Shown: positions 24,669-34,464, counted from the first letter of the stretch. The stretch is DNA of 39,989 bases from Chloroflexota bacterium (GCA_026713245.1 JAPOOU010000093.1:1-39989); one strand, 5' to 3'. Numbers and translations: made by a program. The notes: generated from the letters alone by a model not told the origin.

Positions 24669-25448
24669 TTACTCTGTGTCCTGCGGCGCCATGTGGCGCT
24701 GAATTGGCGACAGATCGCGGTGGCGGAACATGATCTGCAGGACGCGTAGCGCCGCTTCAGCGGCGATGGACGGCGACATCTTGGAAACGCCGCGCTCGCG
24801 ATCGGGAAAATGTATCGGGATCTCTTTGATCCGGTAACCGAGTTTGTACATCACATAGATGACTTCTACTTGAAAGACATACCCGTTTGCCTTGATCCGG
24901 TCCAGGTCCAGGCCGATGAGACATTTGCGATGGAATAGCCGGAACCCACCGGTGGAATCACGGACAGGGATCCCGAGGATGCTCGGTGTATAGAGCCGGT
25001 TCGCCCACCAACTGAGCAGCTTCCGGATGGGACCCCAGCGCTCGTCTACGCTGCCGCCAGCGACGTAACGCGATCCTAGCACGACGTCGTGTGTTTGCGC
25101 TTGTTCCAGCAATTGCGGGATATATTTGGGCTGATGCGAGAAATCGGCATCCATCTGAATGATCAGTTGGGCGTCGTGGGCCAAGGCGCGTTTGTAGCCC
25201 GCTATGTACGCCGGTCCCAAGCCCTGCTTTTGCGGTCGATGCAGGACGTTGACCTTGCCCCGGTATGGTTCGCTTTGGGCGATTTGCTCGGCAATCTCAC
25301 CCGTGCCGTCCGGGGAATTGTCGTCGACGATCAGCAGATGGAAGTTCCTGATATCGAGCCTGAAAAGAGCGTCGACAAGTTCAGGTATGTTTTCCCGCTC
25401 ATTGTAAGTCGGCAGGATGACCGTCACTTTAGGGAACTCGGTAGACAT
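24669..25448 (-). CDS. Polyprenol-phosphate mannosyltransferase-like GT2 (DPM1 type)
   Basis: This 259-residue GT-A enzyme lacks a membrane domain. Motifs in order are VTVILPTYNERENIPELV, LLIVDDNSPDGT, HRPQKQGLGPAYIAGYKRAL, IQMDADFSHQP (the DxD metal site), VVLGSRYVAGG, LSWWANRL, VRDSTGGFRLF and GVSKMS. These match bacterial and archaeal Ppm1/DPM1 enzymes that move mannose (or another hexose) from a nucleotide sugar to polyprenyl phosphate on the inner membrane face. I start at the ATG at 25448 because AGGGCGAG precedes it and the family begins just before VTVILPTYNE; a longer reading from 25511 is not needed. The lipid-linked sugar it makes could feed a GT-C or YfhO-like enzyme such as the one encoded 5 kb away. 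Sugar specificity is unknown. Confidence 0.85.
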   Translation of the reverse strand: MSTEFPKVTVILPTYNERENIPELVDALFRLDIRNFHLLIVDDNSPDGTGEIAEQIAQSEPYRGKVNVLHRPQKQGLGPAYIAGYKRALAHDAQLIIQMDADFSHQPKYIPQLLEQAQTHDVVLGSRYVAGGSVDERWGPIRKLLSWWANRLYTPSILGIPVRDSTGGFRLFHRKCLIGLDLDRIKANGYVFQVEVIYVMYKLGYRIKEIPIHFPDRERGVSKMSPSIAAEAALRVLQIMFRHRDLSPIQRHMAPQDTE

Positions 25449-25757
25449 ATCGTTCTCGCCCTGGTTTCGCTCAAGCGTCTCGCCGTGTGAAGTGATCTCT
25501 GCCAAGATCATTCTTCACTGTCCATGCCGAGAGACTGAGCGCGAATATCGTACGCCGCCGCGAACATCCACTGTACATGCTTCTCAGTAAGTGTAACTAA
25601 GTCATGCAATAAGATCGCAATAATCGGCGACTAAACTCCCCTCCACTTCGGATGCTTTGGGGAGGGGAGGGGGAGGGGTTAGAAAAGCGGCATTCCGAGT
25701 TTTCATTACTCACTTGAAACTACTTCTATTAGACTTGAATGGACTTTATGAGGTTTT
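25449..25757. other. Intergenic region downstream of transketolase with C/G-rich dyad
   Basis: No gene is visible in these 309 bases. A strand-asymmetric run with CTCCCC...GGGGAG symmetry lies at about 25637-25675 (plus strand CTCCCCTCC, later GGGGAGGGGAGGGGG). It may end transketolase transcription, although no U-run follows on the minus strand. It may also be a dispersed low-complexity repeat. Nothing else was recognised. Confidence 0.3.
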
Positions 25758-27758
25758 CTAGTCGTCGAGAAGCGAATTGACGGCTTCGGCAACATGCCCC
25801 GGTGTAAGACCGAGTTCTTCATAGATTCTCGCGTAGGGCGAGCTGGCTCCGAAGCGGTCGATTCCAAGCGCGATCCCTCCGTCGCCGATGTAGCGTTCCC
25901 AACCGAGCGTCGCCCCTGCTTCGATGCTGACGCGGCGACTTATATCGTCGGGCAAGACGCTCTCGCGATAGTCGTCGTCCTGCTCTTCAAAACGCTTCCA
26001 ACAGGGCATGGAAACGACTCGCACATGGATATCCAACTCTTCGAGCAGTTCTGCGGCCGCCAGCGCGATGCTCACTTCGCTGCCGGTTGCCATAATGATC
26101 GCGTCAATATCGCCTGACTTGTGTTCGGAAAGGACGTATGCGCCGCGGGAAACGCCTTCGTGTATGCCTAAGTCGTTGCCGGCGAGCACCGGTAGATTCT
26201 GCCGACTGAGCACGATAGCTGCCGGATGATCAAGCTCGGCGATAGTCGCCCAGGCGCCGACGGTCTCCGTGGCATCCGCCGGCCGGAATACATATAGATT
26301 GGGCATGGCGCGCAGCGCCATCAGATGTTCAACAGGTTGATGGGTCGGTCCGTCTTCGCCAAGGCCGATACTGTCGTGCGTGAAGACGTAGACGGTTGGG
26401 ATGTCCATCAGCGCGCCCAGGCGCATCGCCGGACGCATGTAGTCGCTGAAGGTGAAGAATGTGGCGCTGTATGGCTTGACGATTCCCCCGTGCAGCGCCA
26501 GACCGTTGACGATGGCTCCCATCCCGTGTTCCCGGACGCCGAAGCGCAAGTTTCGTTCGGCCGCCCGTCCGGGGCCTGTATCGTTGGCGCCTTTGATCAA
26601 GGTCTTGGTACTGCCGGCTAGGTCGGCATCGCCGCCGATCATGGTCGGCGCATTGCGGGCTAGCGCATTCAGCGCGTCACCGCCGGCGTTGCGCGTGGCG
26701 ACCTGTTGACCGGCTTCCCAACCAGGCAAATCCTCGCGCCAACCCGTGTTGAATTGCCCGGCCTGGGCGCGATCCCATTCGCTTGCCAAATCGGGATATG
26801 CGCCGCGCCAGGTGTCAAAGGCGCGATTCCATTCCGCTTCGGCAGCCGCGCCCGCATCAAGAGCGCTGCGGAAGTGCTGCAAAGCCTCTGTCGGAATGAA
26901 GAATTTGGCATCCGGATCCCAGCCGAGCGCTTCTTTCGCCAGTCGCACTTCGTCCGCGCCCAGCGGACTGCCATGCGCGTCGCTGGTCCCCTGCTTGTTG
27001 GGGCTGCCGTGGCCAATGATGGTGCGCACCGCGATCAGGCTCGGTCTGTCCGTGACGGATTTCGCCGCTGCAATTGATCGATCAATTGCAGTGACGTCCG
27101 TACCGTCAGGTACCCGGCTGCAATGCCATCCCATCGCCCCGAATCGCATGGCGATATCTTCGGTGAAAATCATGTCGGCATCACCGTCCAAAGTGATCTG
27201 ATTGTCGTCGTACAGGAAAATCAGCTTACCCAAACCCCAATGACCGGCCAGGGCCGATGCTTCCAGACAGACGCCTTCCATAAGGTCGCCGTCGCTGACC
27301 AGCCCATAGGTGTAGTGATCGACGATCGTCCGACCGTTGCGGTTGAAGTGCTTGGCGAGAAACGCTTCCGCCAGCGCAAAGCCTACGGCCGTCGCCGCGC
27401 CTTGCCCCAGCGGGCCCGTTGTCGTCTCTACGCCAGGCGTATCGCCGTATTCGGGATGGCCCGGCGTGCTGCTGCCGAATTGCCGGAAGTTCTTGATTTC
27501 TTCAAGCGACAGGTCGTAGCCAGTAAGATGCAACAGCGAATAAAGCAACATCGAGCCGTGCCCGGCGCTCAGCACGAAGCGATCGCGATTTGCCCAGCTC
27601 GGGTTTTTCGGGTTATGGCGCAGATGTTTCGTCCACAAAGTGTATGCCAGTGGCGCCGCGCCCATCGGCAAGCCTGGATGGCCGCTGTTTGCCTTTTGCA
27701 CCGCATCCATTGACAGAGTCCGGATCGTATTGATCGCCAAAGTCGCTAATTCCGACAC
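25758..27758 (-). CDS. tkt: Transketolase
   Basis: At 666 residues this is the usual full length. It transfers a two-carbon ketol unit between sugar phosphates in the pentose phosphate or Calvin cycle, using thiamine diphosphate. Visible are [57 protein letters not shown], the TPP site SDGDLMEG ... DDNQIT, then [20 protein letters not shown]. The pyrimidine-binding half follows ([53 protein letters not shown]), then the C-terminal domain ([19 protein letters not shown]). The start is a GTG at 27758 with TTGGAG 8 bases upstream. It is monocistronic: its own extended -10 promoter lies about 40 bases upstream and no gene follows closely. Confidence 0.95.
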   Translation of the reverse strand: MSELATLAINTIRTLSMDAVQKANSGHPGLPMGAAPLAYTLWTKHLRHNPKNPSWANRDRFVLSAGHGSMLLYSLLHLTGYDLSLEEIKNFRQFGSSTPGHPEYGDTPGVETTTGPLGQGAATAVGFALAEAFLAKHFNRNGRTIVDHYTYGLVSDGDLMEGVCLEASALAGHWGLGKLIFLYDDNQITLDGDADMIFTEDIAMRFGAMGWHCSRVPDGTDVTAIDRSIAAAKSVTDRPSLIAVRTIIGHGSPNKQGTSDAHGSPLGADEVRLAKEALGWDPDAKFFIPTEALQHFRSALDAGAAAEAEWNRAFDTWRGAYPDLASEWDRAQAGQFNTGWREDLPGWEAGQQVATRNAGGDALNALARNAPTMIGGDADLAGSTKTLIKGANDTGPGRAAERNLRFGVREHGMGAIVNGLALHGGIVKPYSATFFTFSDYMRPAMRLGALMDIPTVYVFTHDSIGLGEDGPTHQPVEHLMALRAMPNLYVFRPADATETVGAWATIAELDHPAAIVLSRQNLPVLAGNDLGIHEGVSRGAYVLSEHKSGDIDAIIMATGSEVSIALAAAELLEELDIHVRVVSMPCWKRFEEQDDDYRESVLPDDISRRVSIEAGATLGWERYIGDGGIALGIDRFGASSPYARIYEELGLTPGHVAEAVNSLLDD

Positions 27759-27799
27759 CGCATCGCTCCAATCTTGTGTCCAATTCCGTTGCCTTGTGC

Positions 27800-27808
27800 A
27801 TTATAACA
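27800..27808 (-). promoter_or_regulatory. Extended -10 promoter of transketolase gene
   Basis: The minus strand reads TGTTATAAT, an exact extended -10 (TGnTATAAT), ending about 42 bases before the GTG start. No matching -35 hexamer is seen at 16-18 bases, as is common for extended -10 promoters. Confidence 0.55.
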
Positions 27809-27991
27809 CCGGTTAAAGGATGATGGTTGAGCAGGTTTTGGTGAAACGTCGGCAGGCCGCTTGAACCAGAAGCGGCGTCACGCGCCAAGTTTCGTTTGTC
27901 AGGATATCGCATGAGTGATGGCGAATAACTGCGCTTCAATCAGCAATATGGGGGCGCGGGCTGCTTAAGAGGATTCGTTCAGATGTCGCCG

Positions 27992-28025
27992 AAAACAAAG
28001 AAGGTGAATACCCGTATTCACCTTC
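27992..28025 (-). terminator. Intrinsic terminator after spoVS
   Basis: On the minus strand GAAGGTGAATAC pairs perfectly with GTATTCACCTTC (28000-28025), and TTTGTTTTC follows directly. It lies about 55 bases after the spoVS stop and reads as a good Rho-independent terminator for that gene. Confidence 0.75.
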
Positions 28026-28042
28026 TCGTAGATATTTGCTTG

Positions 28043-28064
28043 TTGGTTGGCAATCGCCAACCAA
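28043..28064 (-). terminator. Second hairpin between spoVS stop and its terminator
   Basis: A perfect 9-bp stem, TTGGTTGGC with GCCAACCAA around a 4-base loop, lies about 18 bases after the spoVS stop. There is no U-run, so it may protect the mRNA 3' end or act with the stronger terminator just downstream. Confidence 0.45.
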
Positions 28065-28081
28065 TATGGTCAAATGCTCAG

Positions 28082-28420
28082 CTAGGGACGTGGTTCAACA
28101 CGGAAGCGAACCGCCGTGCGCTCTTGACCGTCAATATCGACCTCTGTGAAGTAGGGCGTACTAACGATGTCCATTTCGTCCCGTTCCAGGTATCCCCTGG
28201 CGATCGCCAAGGCCTTCACGGCTTGATTAACCGCGCCCGCGCCAATGGCTTGAACCTCGGCAAGGTTATGCTGTCGCATTACGCCGGCAATGGCGCCTGC
28301 CACCGCGGTCGAACGCGACCGAGCCGAGACCTTGATTATATCCGGTTTGTCTTCTGAGTATGATCCAACGTCTTCTATGTAAGAATCGGTCAGGGGTACG
28401 TGGCTTTCGTATTCGGACAT
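28082..28420 (-). CDS. spoVS: SpoVS-like protein
   Basis: This 112-residue protein has about 25 extra N-terminal residues before a full SpoVS domain: IIKVSARSRSTAVAGAIAGV, EVQAIGAGAVNQAVKALAIA, RGYLERDEMDIV, DGQERTAVRFRVEPRP. SpoVS is a small Alba-like protein of ~86 residues needed for stage V sporulation in Bacillus, but homologues are widespread in bacteria that do not form spores, where the job is unclear (nucleic-acid binding is suspected). I choose the ATG at 28420 because AGAGGGGGAT lies before it; an upstream reading from 28462 has no ribosome site. The gene is single, ends at two hairpins and lies 320 bases upstream of transketolase. Confidence 0.85.
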   Translation of the reverse strand: MSEYESHVPLTDSYIEDVGSYSEDKPDIIKVSARSRSTAVAGAIAGVMRQHNLAEVQAIGAGAVNQAVKALAIARGYLERDEMDIVSTPYFTEVDIDGQERTAVRFRVEPRP

Positions 28421-28966
28421 TAATCCCCCTCTTGTCGGGAACAACCTTCGCAATACGTACAATAGCGTTAACGCAATTCTACAACTTTATCCGCCGTAAG
28501 TCCACCAAATATGATAAATTATGCAGAAATCTATATCACTTACGATACTTTAACCTGCAACAATCAAAAAGGCATCTTATATACGGTAAACGAAACTATA
28601 AGAAAGGCGAAAACGATTTAGCAATCTCACCGGCGGAAGTCAGCGCGCCGCATCATCTTCGCTTGAGACCTTCCAGGAGATGGCGGGCAATCTCAACAGT
28701 ATCTCGGTTCGGAATGCGCCCTGAGGCGGGGCAAGAGACATCCCGGCGCTCTGGTGTGCATAGATTCGGACGATCAGAACACAGGGCTCTCAAGAGGCGC
28801 CGAGGATATCGAAATCGTCAGAGGCCGGCGGCGCAGACAAATGCAATCGCCGTCAGCGGGACGCCACCTGACAGATCGCTTTCGCGGTCACCCTGTGAAG
28901 CCGCTGCGCTAGTCGTTACAATCGGCGTAGGCGCCCGACGCGCCATCAAGCGGAATTGGAACCGCC
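28421..28966. other. Intergenic region between spoVS and VWA gene
   Basis: About 545 bases separate these divergent genes. The half next to spoVS (to ~28620) is AT-rich and should hold its promoter, but no hexamer pair is convincing. The other half is GC-richer; a TTACAAT near 28914-28920 is a weak -10 candidate for the rightward gene. Open frames crossing the region lack ribosome sites and recognisable protein features. Confidence 0.3.
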
Positions 28967-31825
28967 ATGCAATTCACCACGCCAACTGCTGGACTGATAC
29001 TGCTGATCGCTTTGCCAATTGTCTGGTATGTGGGCTTTCCACGTCACGCCTTCCGCCGCCGCCGCGATATCGTCAGCCTGGCTTTGCGAACGGCGATTGT
29101 TGTGCTGCTTGTCCTGGCCCTGGCGGGATTGCAGAGCGTGCAGGCGGTTGATCGGCTCGCGGTGGTCTTCCTGGTTGACGCTTCCGATAGCATGGGCGCC
29201 GCGGCCGAAGACGCGCAATTGCAGTACATTCGCGGGGCGATCGCCGACAAACAGCCCGACGACGAATGGGCGGTCGTCTTGTTTGGCGACAACGCGGTGC
29301 CGGAGAGCGATTTCAGCCGCGTAAAAGAGATCGACGGGTTTTCCTCCGTGCCGGTCGCGACCCATACCGATATCGCTAATGCCATTCAGACGGCGCTGTC
29401 CATGTTCCCGGCCGATGCTTCACCCCGCATCGTTGTTCTTAGCGACGGACAGCCGACACAAGGCGACGCCCGCGCCCGCGCGCAACGCGCTGCGGCTTCG
29501 GGCGTCGAAATCAGCTTTGTGCCGTTTTTCCGCGAGGCCCAGCCCGACGTAAGAATTACAGAATTGGACGCCCCAAGCCGCGTCGGTGAAAACCAGAGCT
29601 TCGATATCGCCATCGGCATCCATGCCGAAGAAGCGACATCGGCAACGCTGTTGATCTTCTCGGGCGGAAGCCTGATCCACGAAGAAGCGCTGAACTTACA
29701 GCGAGGCGACACGCGCTTTGCCCTTACCCAGACCGCTGATAAAAGCGGTTTTCTTGATTTCACCGCGCAGGTGGTCGTACCGGGCGAGAGCGACAACTAC
29801 AGTCAGAATAATCAATTGGCGGCTTTCAGCCAGGTGATTGGACCGGCGCGCGCCCTGCTGGTTCGTGTGAGCGAGGCGGAAGCGCAGAATCTGTTGCCGG
29901 CCTTGGAGCAAGCCGGTCTGCTGGTAGACGCGGTGTCGCCACAGGCCCTGCCGGTAAACATGGCGCAACTGGCCAATTACAAGAGTGTCATTTTGGTCAA
30001 TGTTCCGGCTACCGAATTGAGCAATGCCCAGATGACTCTGCTGGATCAGTTCGTCAGCGACATCGGCGGCGGCCTGGTGATGATAGGCGGCCCGGAGAGT
30101 TATGCGCCCGGGGGATACTATCAGACGCCTCTGGAGCGCACCCTGCCGGTGGAGATGCAAATCAAAGACCAGCAGCGCTTGCCCAAATTGACGATCGCCT
30201 ATTTGATTGATCGCTCCGGCAGTATGGGGCAGATCGGTCGCGGCGGTGTACCTAACCTGGAATTGGCGAAGCGGGCAATCGTGCTTTCGCTGGGCTTGCT
30301 GCAACCGAGCGACCGGGTTGCCATCGGCACTTTTGATACCGGCGGCGCCTGGGTGGTGCCGTTTCAGCAAGTCAACGACGCCCAGGCTCTGGTCGCCATG
30401 ACCAATACCATTCGATCGGGCGGCGGTACGGACATTCTGGCGGGCTTGCGCCTGGTGGAGCGAGACATCATCAACGAGCCATCTCAGTTGAAGCACCTGA
30501 TCCTGCTCACCGATGGCGGCGCAAACCCAACCGGATTGGTGGAACTGACCGGGCTGCTGCAGGAGCAGTTTGGCGTCAGCTTGTCGGCTATTGCTATCGG
30601 TCGCAATCCGGCTGATTTCCTCGAGCGAATGGCGGGAGCGGGCGCGGGCAATTATTACCAAGTGGCGGATGTAGCGCAGATTCCCTTGATCTTCGCACAA
30701 GAGACGGTCTTGGCATCGCGCTCTTATATCGTCGAAGAAGATTTCAACGCGCGTGTGACAGGCAGCAACGCAATCATTGATGGCATCAGCAGCTTCCCGC
30801 CCTTGCGCGGTTATGTGGCGACCACGCCCAAGACCGCCGCCCAGCGCATCCTCAGCGGACCCGAACCTTATTCCGATCCGCTTTTGGCTTCATGGCAATA
30901 TGGCTTGGGCCGCGCCGTCGCCTGGACCTCGGACGCGAGCGCGCGCTGGGCAAACGAATGGGTGACATGGGACGACTTCTCGCGCTTTTGGGGACAGGCG
31001 GTAAACTGGAGCATCAACGCAGGCGCTAACAACAACCTGGAGACGCGCATCGGCCTGGAAGATGAATATGCGCGAATTGTGGTCGACGCGCGTGACAACA
31101 CCGGGCAGTTCCTGGACGGCTTGCTTTTGAGCGGCGCTGTATTGAATCCCGCCGGCGACAGCCGTCGCATCCCCTTGCTGCAGACTGCGCCCGGCCGCTA
31201 CGAAGCCACCTTCAAACCGCAAAACGAAGGGGCGTATTTCTTGACGATTAACGGCCAGACCGGGCTTGATGATGGCGACGCGCCCCTAAGCGATCTCAAT
31301 GGATGGGTCATGTCATATTCTCCCGAGTACGTTCCTCGCGAAGCGGATGACCGACACCTGGCCGAAATCGCTGAGCTAACTGGCGGCGCCAATCTGGCGC
31401 AAAATCCAGCGGACGTCTTCGCCCACAATTTGGGAGAGCGGCAAGCAGCGGTCGCTATTTGGCAGAACCTGGTTCTGCTGGCGCTAATCTTGTTGCCACT
31501 GGATATCGCAGTCCGGCGCTTGATCATTACGCGGAGCGATTTGGCGCGCCTGCGCGCGGCCTTGACCGGTCGCCAGAGCGAGGATCAGCAGCGAACGCAG
31601 CGCGTACAGGCGCTGCTCAACGTGCGCAGCCGCAGCCGAGACGCGACCGGATACGGTGAAGCGCCTAGGGTTGATCCCGATCCGGCTGGGGCGGGGCCTT
31701 CTCCGCCCGCGACTGTCGCGCCGGCGCGGCCGGCGAGCGATCCGCCCGAGCCGGCCACGGAAGGGAATCTTGGCGCGCGGCTCTTGCGCAGCCGCGGAAG
31801 GCGCCGCGATGAGTCGGACGAATGA
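28967..31825 (+). CDS. BatA-like membrane protein with two VWA domains and a GATase1-like middle
   Basis: The product has 952 residues. Two N-terminal membrane helices (about 8-24 and 38-56) follow the BatA/DUF1550-style start (GLILLIALPIVWYV). VWA domain 1 begins at VDRLAVVFLVDASDSMG, with the MIDAS motif D71-x-S73-x-S75. A region around 285-395 (KSVILVNVPATELS, IGGGLVMIGGPESYAPGGYY) resembles the class-I glutamine-amidotransferase-like domains found in such proteins, without an evident catalytic Cys. VWA domain 2 has D415-x-S417-x-S419 (LIDRSGSMGQIG) and LKHLILLTDGGANPTG. A C-terminal helix (about 835-850) precedes a charged, Pro/Ala-rich cytoplasmic tail. VWA membrane proteins of this type act in complex assembly or envelope stress with MoxR ATPases; no moxR gene is visible here. 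The ATG has GGAATTGGA upstream. Confidence 0.75.
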   Translation: MQFTTPTAGLILLIALPIVWYVGFPRHAFRRRRDIVSLALRTAIVVLLVLALAGLQSVQAVDRLAVVFLVDASDSMGAAAEDAQLQYIRGAIADKQPDDEWAVVLFGDNAVPESDFSRVKEIDGFSSVPVATHTDIANAIQTALSMFPADASPRIVVLSDGQPTQGDARARAQRAAASGVEISFVPFFREAQPDVRITELDAPSRVGENQSFDIAIGIHAEEATSATLLIFSGGSLIHEEALNLQRGDTRFALTQTADKSGFLDFTAQVVVPGESDNYSQNNQLAAFSQVIGPARALLVRVSEAEAQNLLPALEQAGLLVDAVSPQALPVNMAQLANYKSVILVNVPATELSNAQMTLLDQFVSDIGGGLVMIGGPESYAPGGYYQTPLERTLPVEMQIKDQQRLPKLTIAYLIDRSGSMGQIGRGGVPNLELAKRAIVLSLGLLQPSDRVAIGTFDTGGAWVVPFQQVNDAQALVAMTNTIRSGGGTDILAGLRLVERDIINEPSQLKHLILLTDGGANPTGLVELTGLLQEQFGVSLSAIAIGRNPADFLERMAGAGAGNYYQVADVAQIPLIFAQETVLASRSYIVEEDFNARVTGSNAIIDGISSFPPLRGYVATTPKTAAQRILSGPEPYSDPLLASWQYGLGRAVAWTSDASARWANEWVTWDDFSRFWGQAVNWSINAGANNNLETRIGLEDEYARIVVDARDNTGQFLDGLLLSGAVLNPAGDSRRIPLLQTAPGRYEATFKPQNEGAYFLTINGQTGLDDGDAPLSDLNGWVMSYSPEYVPREADDRHLAEIAELTGGANLAQNPADVFAHNLGERQAAVAIWQNLVLLALILLPLDIAVRRLIITRSDLARLRAALTGRQSEDQQRTQRVQALLNVRSRSRDATGYGEAPRVDPDPAGAGPSPPATVAPARPASDPPEPATEGNLGARLLRSRGRRRDESDE

Positions 31826-31855
31826 AGTGCGAAGCATCAGTCAACAATTGTAGAT

Positions 31856-31861
31856 TATAAT
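31856..31861 (+). promoter_or_regulatory. Possible -10 box of restriction-modification operon
   Basis: TATAAT lies in an AT-rich stretch 103 bases before the methyltransferase ATG and 31 bases after the VWA stop. No good -35 hexamer is found at 16-18 bases, so this is only a candidate. Confidence 0.35.
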
Positions 31862-31963
31862 AGGTCAACATCGCGGGACCCCGAGATAGGAAACTGAACC
31901 ATTAATCAATTGCCGCTTTTCGCCGACTGTTCGCGACCTAAGCGAGTTTCTCAATATGAGTCA

Positions 31964-33397
31964 ATGTACTACACAGACGGAGCTACTTCGTCTTCTGCTC
32001 GGGTCGAACTAGAACGACGTTATCATATGCTTTTGCAGCCCACGAGCAGGTTCAACAGGCAATTGGTCAGCTATCAAGCCAACAGGACCGCAACATTGCA
32101 CCGGTGGTTCAAGTACAAGGAGGGCTTTTCCGCACAATTAGTGCAAAACTTCATAAAGGAATTTGAACTTAAGCCCGGACATCATATCCTTGATCCATTT
32201 GCGGGTGTATCGACGACCCTGCTAGTGGCGCAAGAGTTAGGACTATCGGCGACTGGAATAGAAGTTATGCCAATTGGCGATATAGTTTGGAAAGCTAAAT
32301 CAAGAATACATGAATACGATATTTCTGAACTATTCGCTATAAGGGACTGGGTCAAATCAAAGACGCCTCAGCGCTCCACGAAGTGCTTTCCCCACATTCC
32401 CATTACTCGTCATGCATTTGCTCCAGAGCAGGAAGCTAAGTTGATGTGGTACCACGAACAATTCGAAGCTTTGCATGTAGATGCAAGACATCGCGAGTTG
32501 TTGAGGTTTATCTTACTCACTGTGTTGGAGGATATCAGTTTTACGAGTAAGGATGGACAATTTTTGCGGTGGGACAGTCGTTCAGAAAAAGTGAAATTGC
32601 GTAACACCAGACGAAGGGCTGTTGGCAGACCTCCCACTAAATTGTTCAAGAAACCTCGGATTGTCGATGTAAAAACGGCAGTCATCAGAGCTCTGGATCT
32701 CATCATCGGGGATGTCTCCTTAAACCAGGAATCGTCTTTGAAGAAGGGGAAGCAGCAACTCATAATTGATTCAGTTCTTGATTCACTCCCACTTCAAGAC
32801 GAGTCACAGTTTGATGCTGTAATTACGTCGCCTCCCTACTGCAATAGGTATGACTATACGCGTACCTATGCGCTTGAACTGGCGTTTCTTGGTGTTTCCA
32901 ACAAGGAGGTCCTTGATCTTAGACAAAAGTTGCTCAGTTGCACTGTCGAGAACCGTCCAAAATTGATGCAGCTAGAAGATAATTACAAAAATGTCGCTAG
33001 GTTGAGCGACTATGAGTTTGTGAAAACGATTTTGGATGAACACCAGGCACTTCAAGAGACGGTGGAAGCATTGCGGGTTCGCAGCCGACTACGGGAGGTT
33101 AACAATAGGGGTGTAATCTCCATGGTTCAAGGCTATTTTACCGAACTGGCATTTGTCATTCTTGAACTGTTCAATGTCTGCAAAAAGGGCGCCCTTGTGG
33201 CGATAGTAAATGATAATGTTCGCTACAGCGGAGAAATTGTACCTGTGGACCTTATTCTAACCGACATAGCCGCGAGGATCGGTTTTACACCACAGCGAAT
33301 TGATGTTTTGCCGCAGCGGAAAGGCAATAGCAGCCAGCAGATGGGAAAATATGGTCGTGAGGCATTGCGTAAGAGCATACTGATCTGGAAAAAGTGA
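31964..33397 (+). CDS. DNA methyltransferase, SPPY type (probable N4-cytosine)
   Basis: The product has 477 residues from the ATG at 31964; a TTG 18 codons earlier is less likely. Motif X-like sequence (HRWFKYKEGFSAQLVQNFI) leads to the SAM-binding motif I, ILDPFAGVSTTLLVAQELG (D77), and GLSATGIEV. The catalytic motif IV is S289-P-P-Y292 in VITSPPYCNRYDYTR; SPPY is typical of N4-cytosine and some adenine enzymes. Between them lie about 200 residues that may hold target recognition, the alpha-type order. Late motifs include KGALVAIVNDNVRYSGEIV. The gene is visibly richer in A/T than its neighbours and precedes the endonuclease gene by 10 bases. It protects the site cut by that enzyme. Confidence 0.8.
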   Translation: MYYTDGATSSSARVELERRYHMLLQPTSRFNRQLVSYQANRTATLHRWFKYKEGFSAQLVQNFIKEFELKPGHHILDPFAGVSTTLLVAQELGLSATGIEVMPIGDIVWKAKSRIHEYDISELFAIRDWVKSKTPQRSTKCFPHIPITRHAFAPEQEAKLMWYHEQFEALHVDARHRELLRFILLTVLEDISFTSKDGQFLRWDSRSEKVKLRNTRRRAVGRPPTKLFKKPRIVDVKTAVIRALDLIIGDVSLNQESSLKKGKQQLIIDSVLDSLPLQDESQFDAVITSPPYCNRYDYTRTYALELAFLGVSNKEVLDLRQKLLSCTVENRPKLMQLEDNYKNVARLSDYEFVKTILDEHQALQETVEALRVRSRLREVNNRGVISMVQGYFTELAFVILELFNVCKKGALVAIVNDNVRYSGEIVPVDLILTDIAARIGFTPQRIDVLPQRKGNSSQQMGKYGREALRKSILIWKK

Positions 33398-33407
33398 GAA
33401 CGCGGGA

Positions 33408-34358
33408 ATGATTTCAACAGAACAGCGCGCATGGCTACTGGATCAGTTGCGGAAGAGTTTGTTTTTTCGTGGGAAACTTCACGAGTGGGGACTAATTGAG
33501 GTTGCAGAACGTATTGAGAATGTTCAGGGAAAGTCTTTAGAGTGGGATCTTGACGAACTTTACATTTCTGAAGATGCCTGGAATCGGGTAATCCACGGCG
33601 GAATCAAGCCTGTTATCGTATTCGCCAATCCGACCGTTCTGACGTCAATAGAGAAATCTGTAAGTTATTATCGGATGCTCGCAATGGTATCGCAAAAGTC
33701 TATGAACAATACTGGCGCGTCCACCGTACGCTATGAGCAAAGTGATAACATCCCTAAAGCGGAATACGCCCAGTTTATCGCTCAGCGTCTAAACCTGCTA
33801 ATAAGCAATCTTATTGAAAGCGATTATAGCGTGAACAGGCGCGAGTTTGATTTGTGGCGAGCAATGGCAGCGGGTTCACAGGCGCAAGGGTCTTGGCAGA
33901 ACCGCAAAGGTAATCAGGCAGAATATGATATGCGTAGGGAGCTAGTGGAGCAGTTACAGCGGACAGGCTTGATAGAAGATGACTTGTTTGTCAATGTTTA
34001 TTCCCGAGCCCTCGAGTTGCGTCTCCGAGATGGTAGGCGTTTGAAGATGGCATCAGAACCTGATGTACTTATACATGCTGGCGACAGATTAGAAAGTGCG
34101 ATTGAGGTAAAGGGTGGAATAGATAAGGCAGGTGTCTTGGAACGAGTTGGCGCTGCGATAAAGAGTCTTAGGCGAGTAAAAGAAGAAGACCCCACTGCAA
34201 CCACGATTCTTGTGGTCTCGCGAGTTTCTATGACTGTTCAGGCGCGAAGTGATATCGAATCAAATAAACAGGTTGTAAACGCCTGGTTTGCAATTGAAGA
34301 TATACTAAGAGAATCTAAGGCGCGAAACAGGTTTTATCAGTTGCTGGGATTGACATGA
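33408..34358 (+). CDS. Restriction endonuclease, XcyI-like PD-(D/E)XK
   Basis: The 316-residue soluble protein has no signal. A PD-(D/E)XK nuclease core is visible near residues 217-250: E217-P-D219, then AIEVKGGIDKAGVLERVGAA with E233-V-K235. The GGxDxAGxLERxGAA continuation is, as I remember it, characteristic of the XcyI family of type II enzymes (XcyI cuts CCCGGG). It directly follows the SPPY methyltransferase gene and shares its AT-rich base use, forming a compact R-M pair. The start ATG overlaps a weak GGGA ribosome site; the short spacing suggests expression after the methyltransferase. The family call is moderate; that it is the partner nuclease is likely. Confidence 0.7.
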   Translation: MISTEQRAWLLDQLRKSLFFRGKLHEWGLIEVAERIENVQGKSLEWDLDELYISEDAWNRVIHGGIKPVIVFANPTVLTSIEKSVSYYRMLAMVSQKSMNNTGASTVRYEQSDNIPKAEYAQFIAQRLNLLISNLIESDYSVNRREFDLWRAMAAGSQAQGSWQNRKGNQAEYDMRRELVEQLQRTGLIEDDLFVNVYSRALELRLRDGRRLKMASEPDVLIHAGDRLESAIEVKGGIDKAGVLERVGAAIKSLRRVKEEDPTATTILVVSRVSMTVQARSDIESNKQVVNAWFAIEDILRESKARNRFYQLLGLT

Positions 34359-34464
34359 TACCATCGCTCAACTACAGGGTATGAGTGATATAAACGCTAT
34401 CCAATCGCGAAGTCTTTAGTGTACTCATAGCGCCACGACGAAGCGGAAGATTAAGCTGCCGGCG

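Noticed and set aside
28360-29151. 263-residue plus-strand open frame
   Set aside because: It is low-complexity Arg/Ala-rich, overlaps the start of the VWA gene in another frame and has no ribosome site or recognisable domain.
31910-31963. Upstream TTG start for the methyltransferase
   Set aside because: No ribosome site at a proper distance; the ATG at 31964 fits better, although its ribosome site is also weak.
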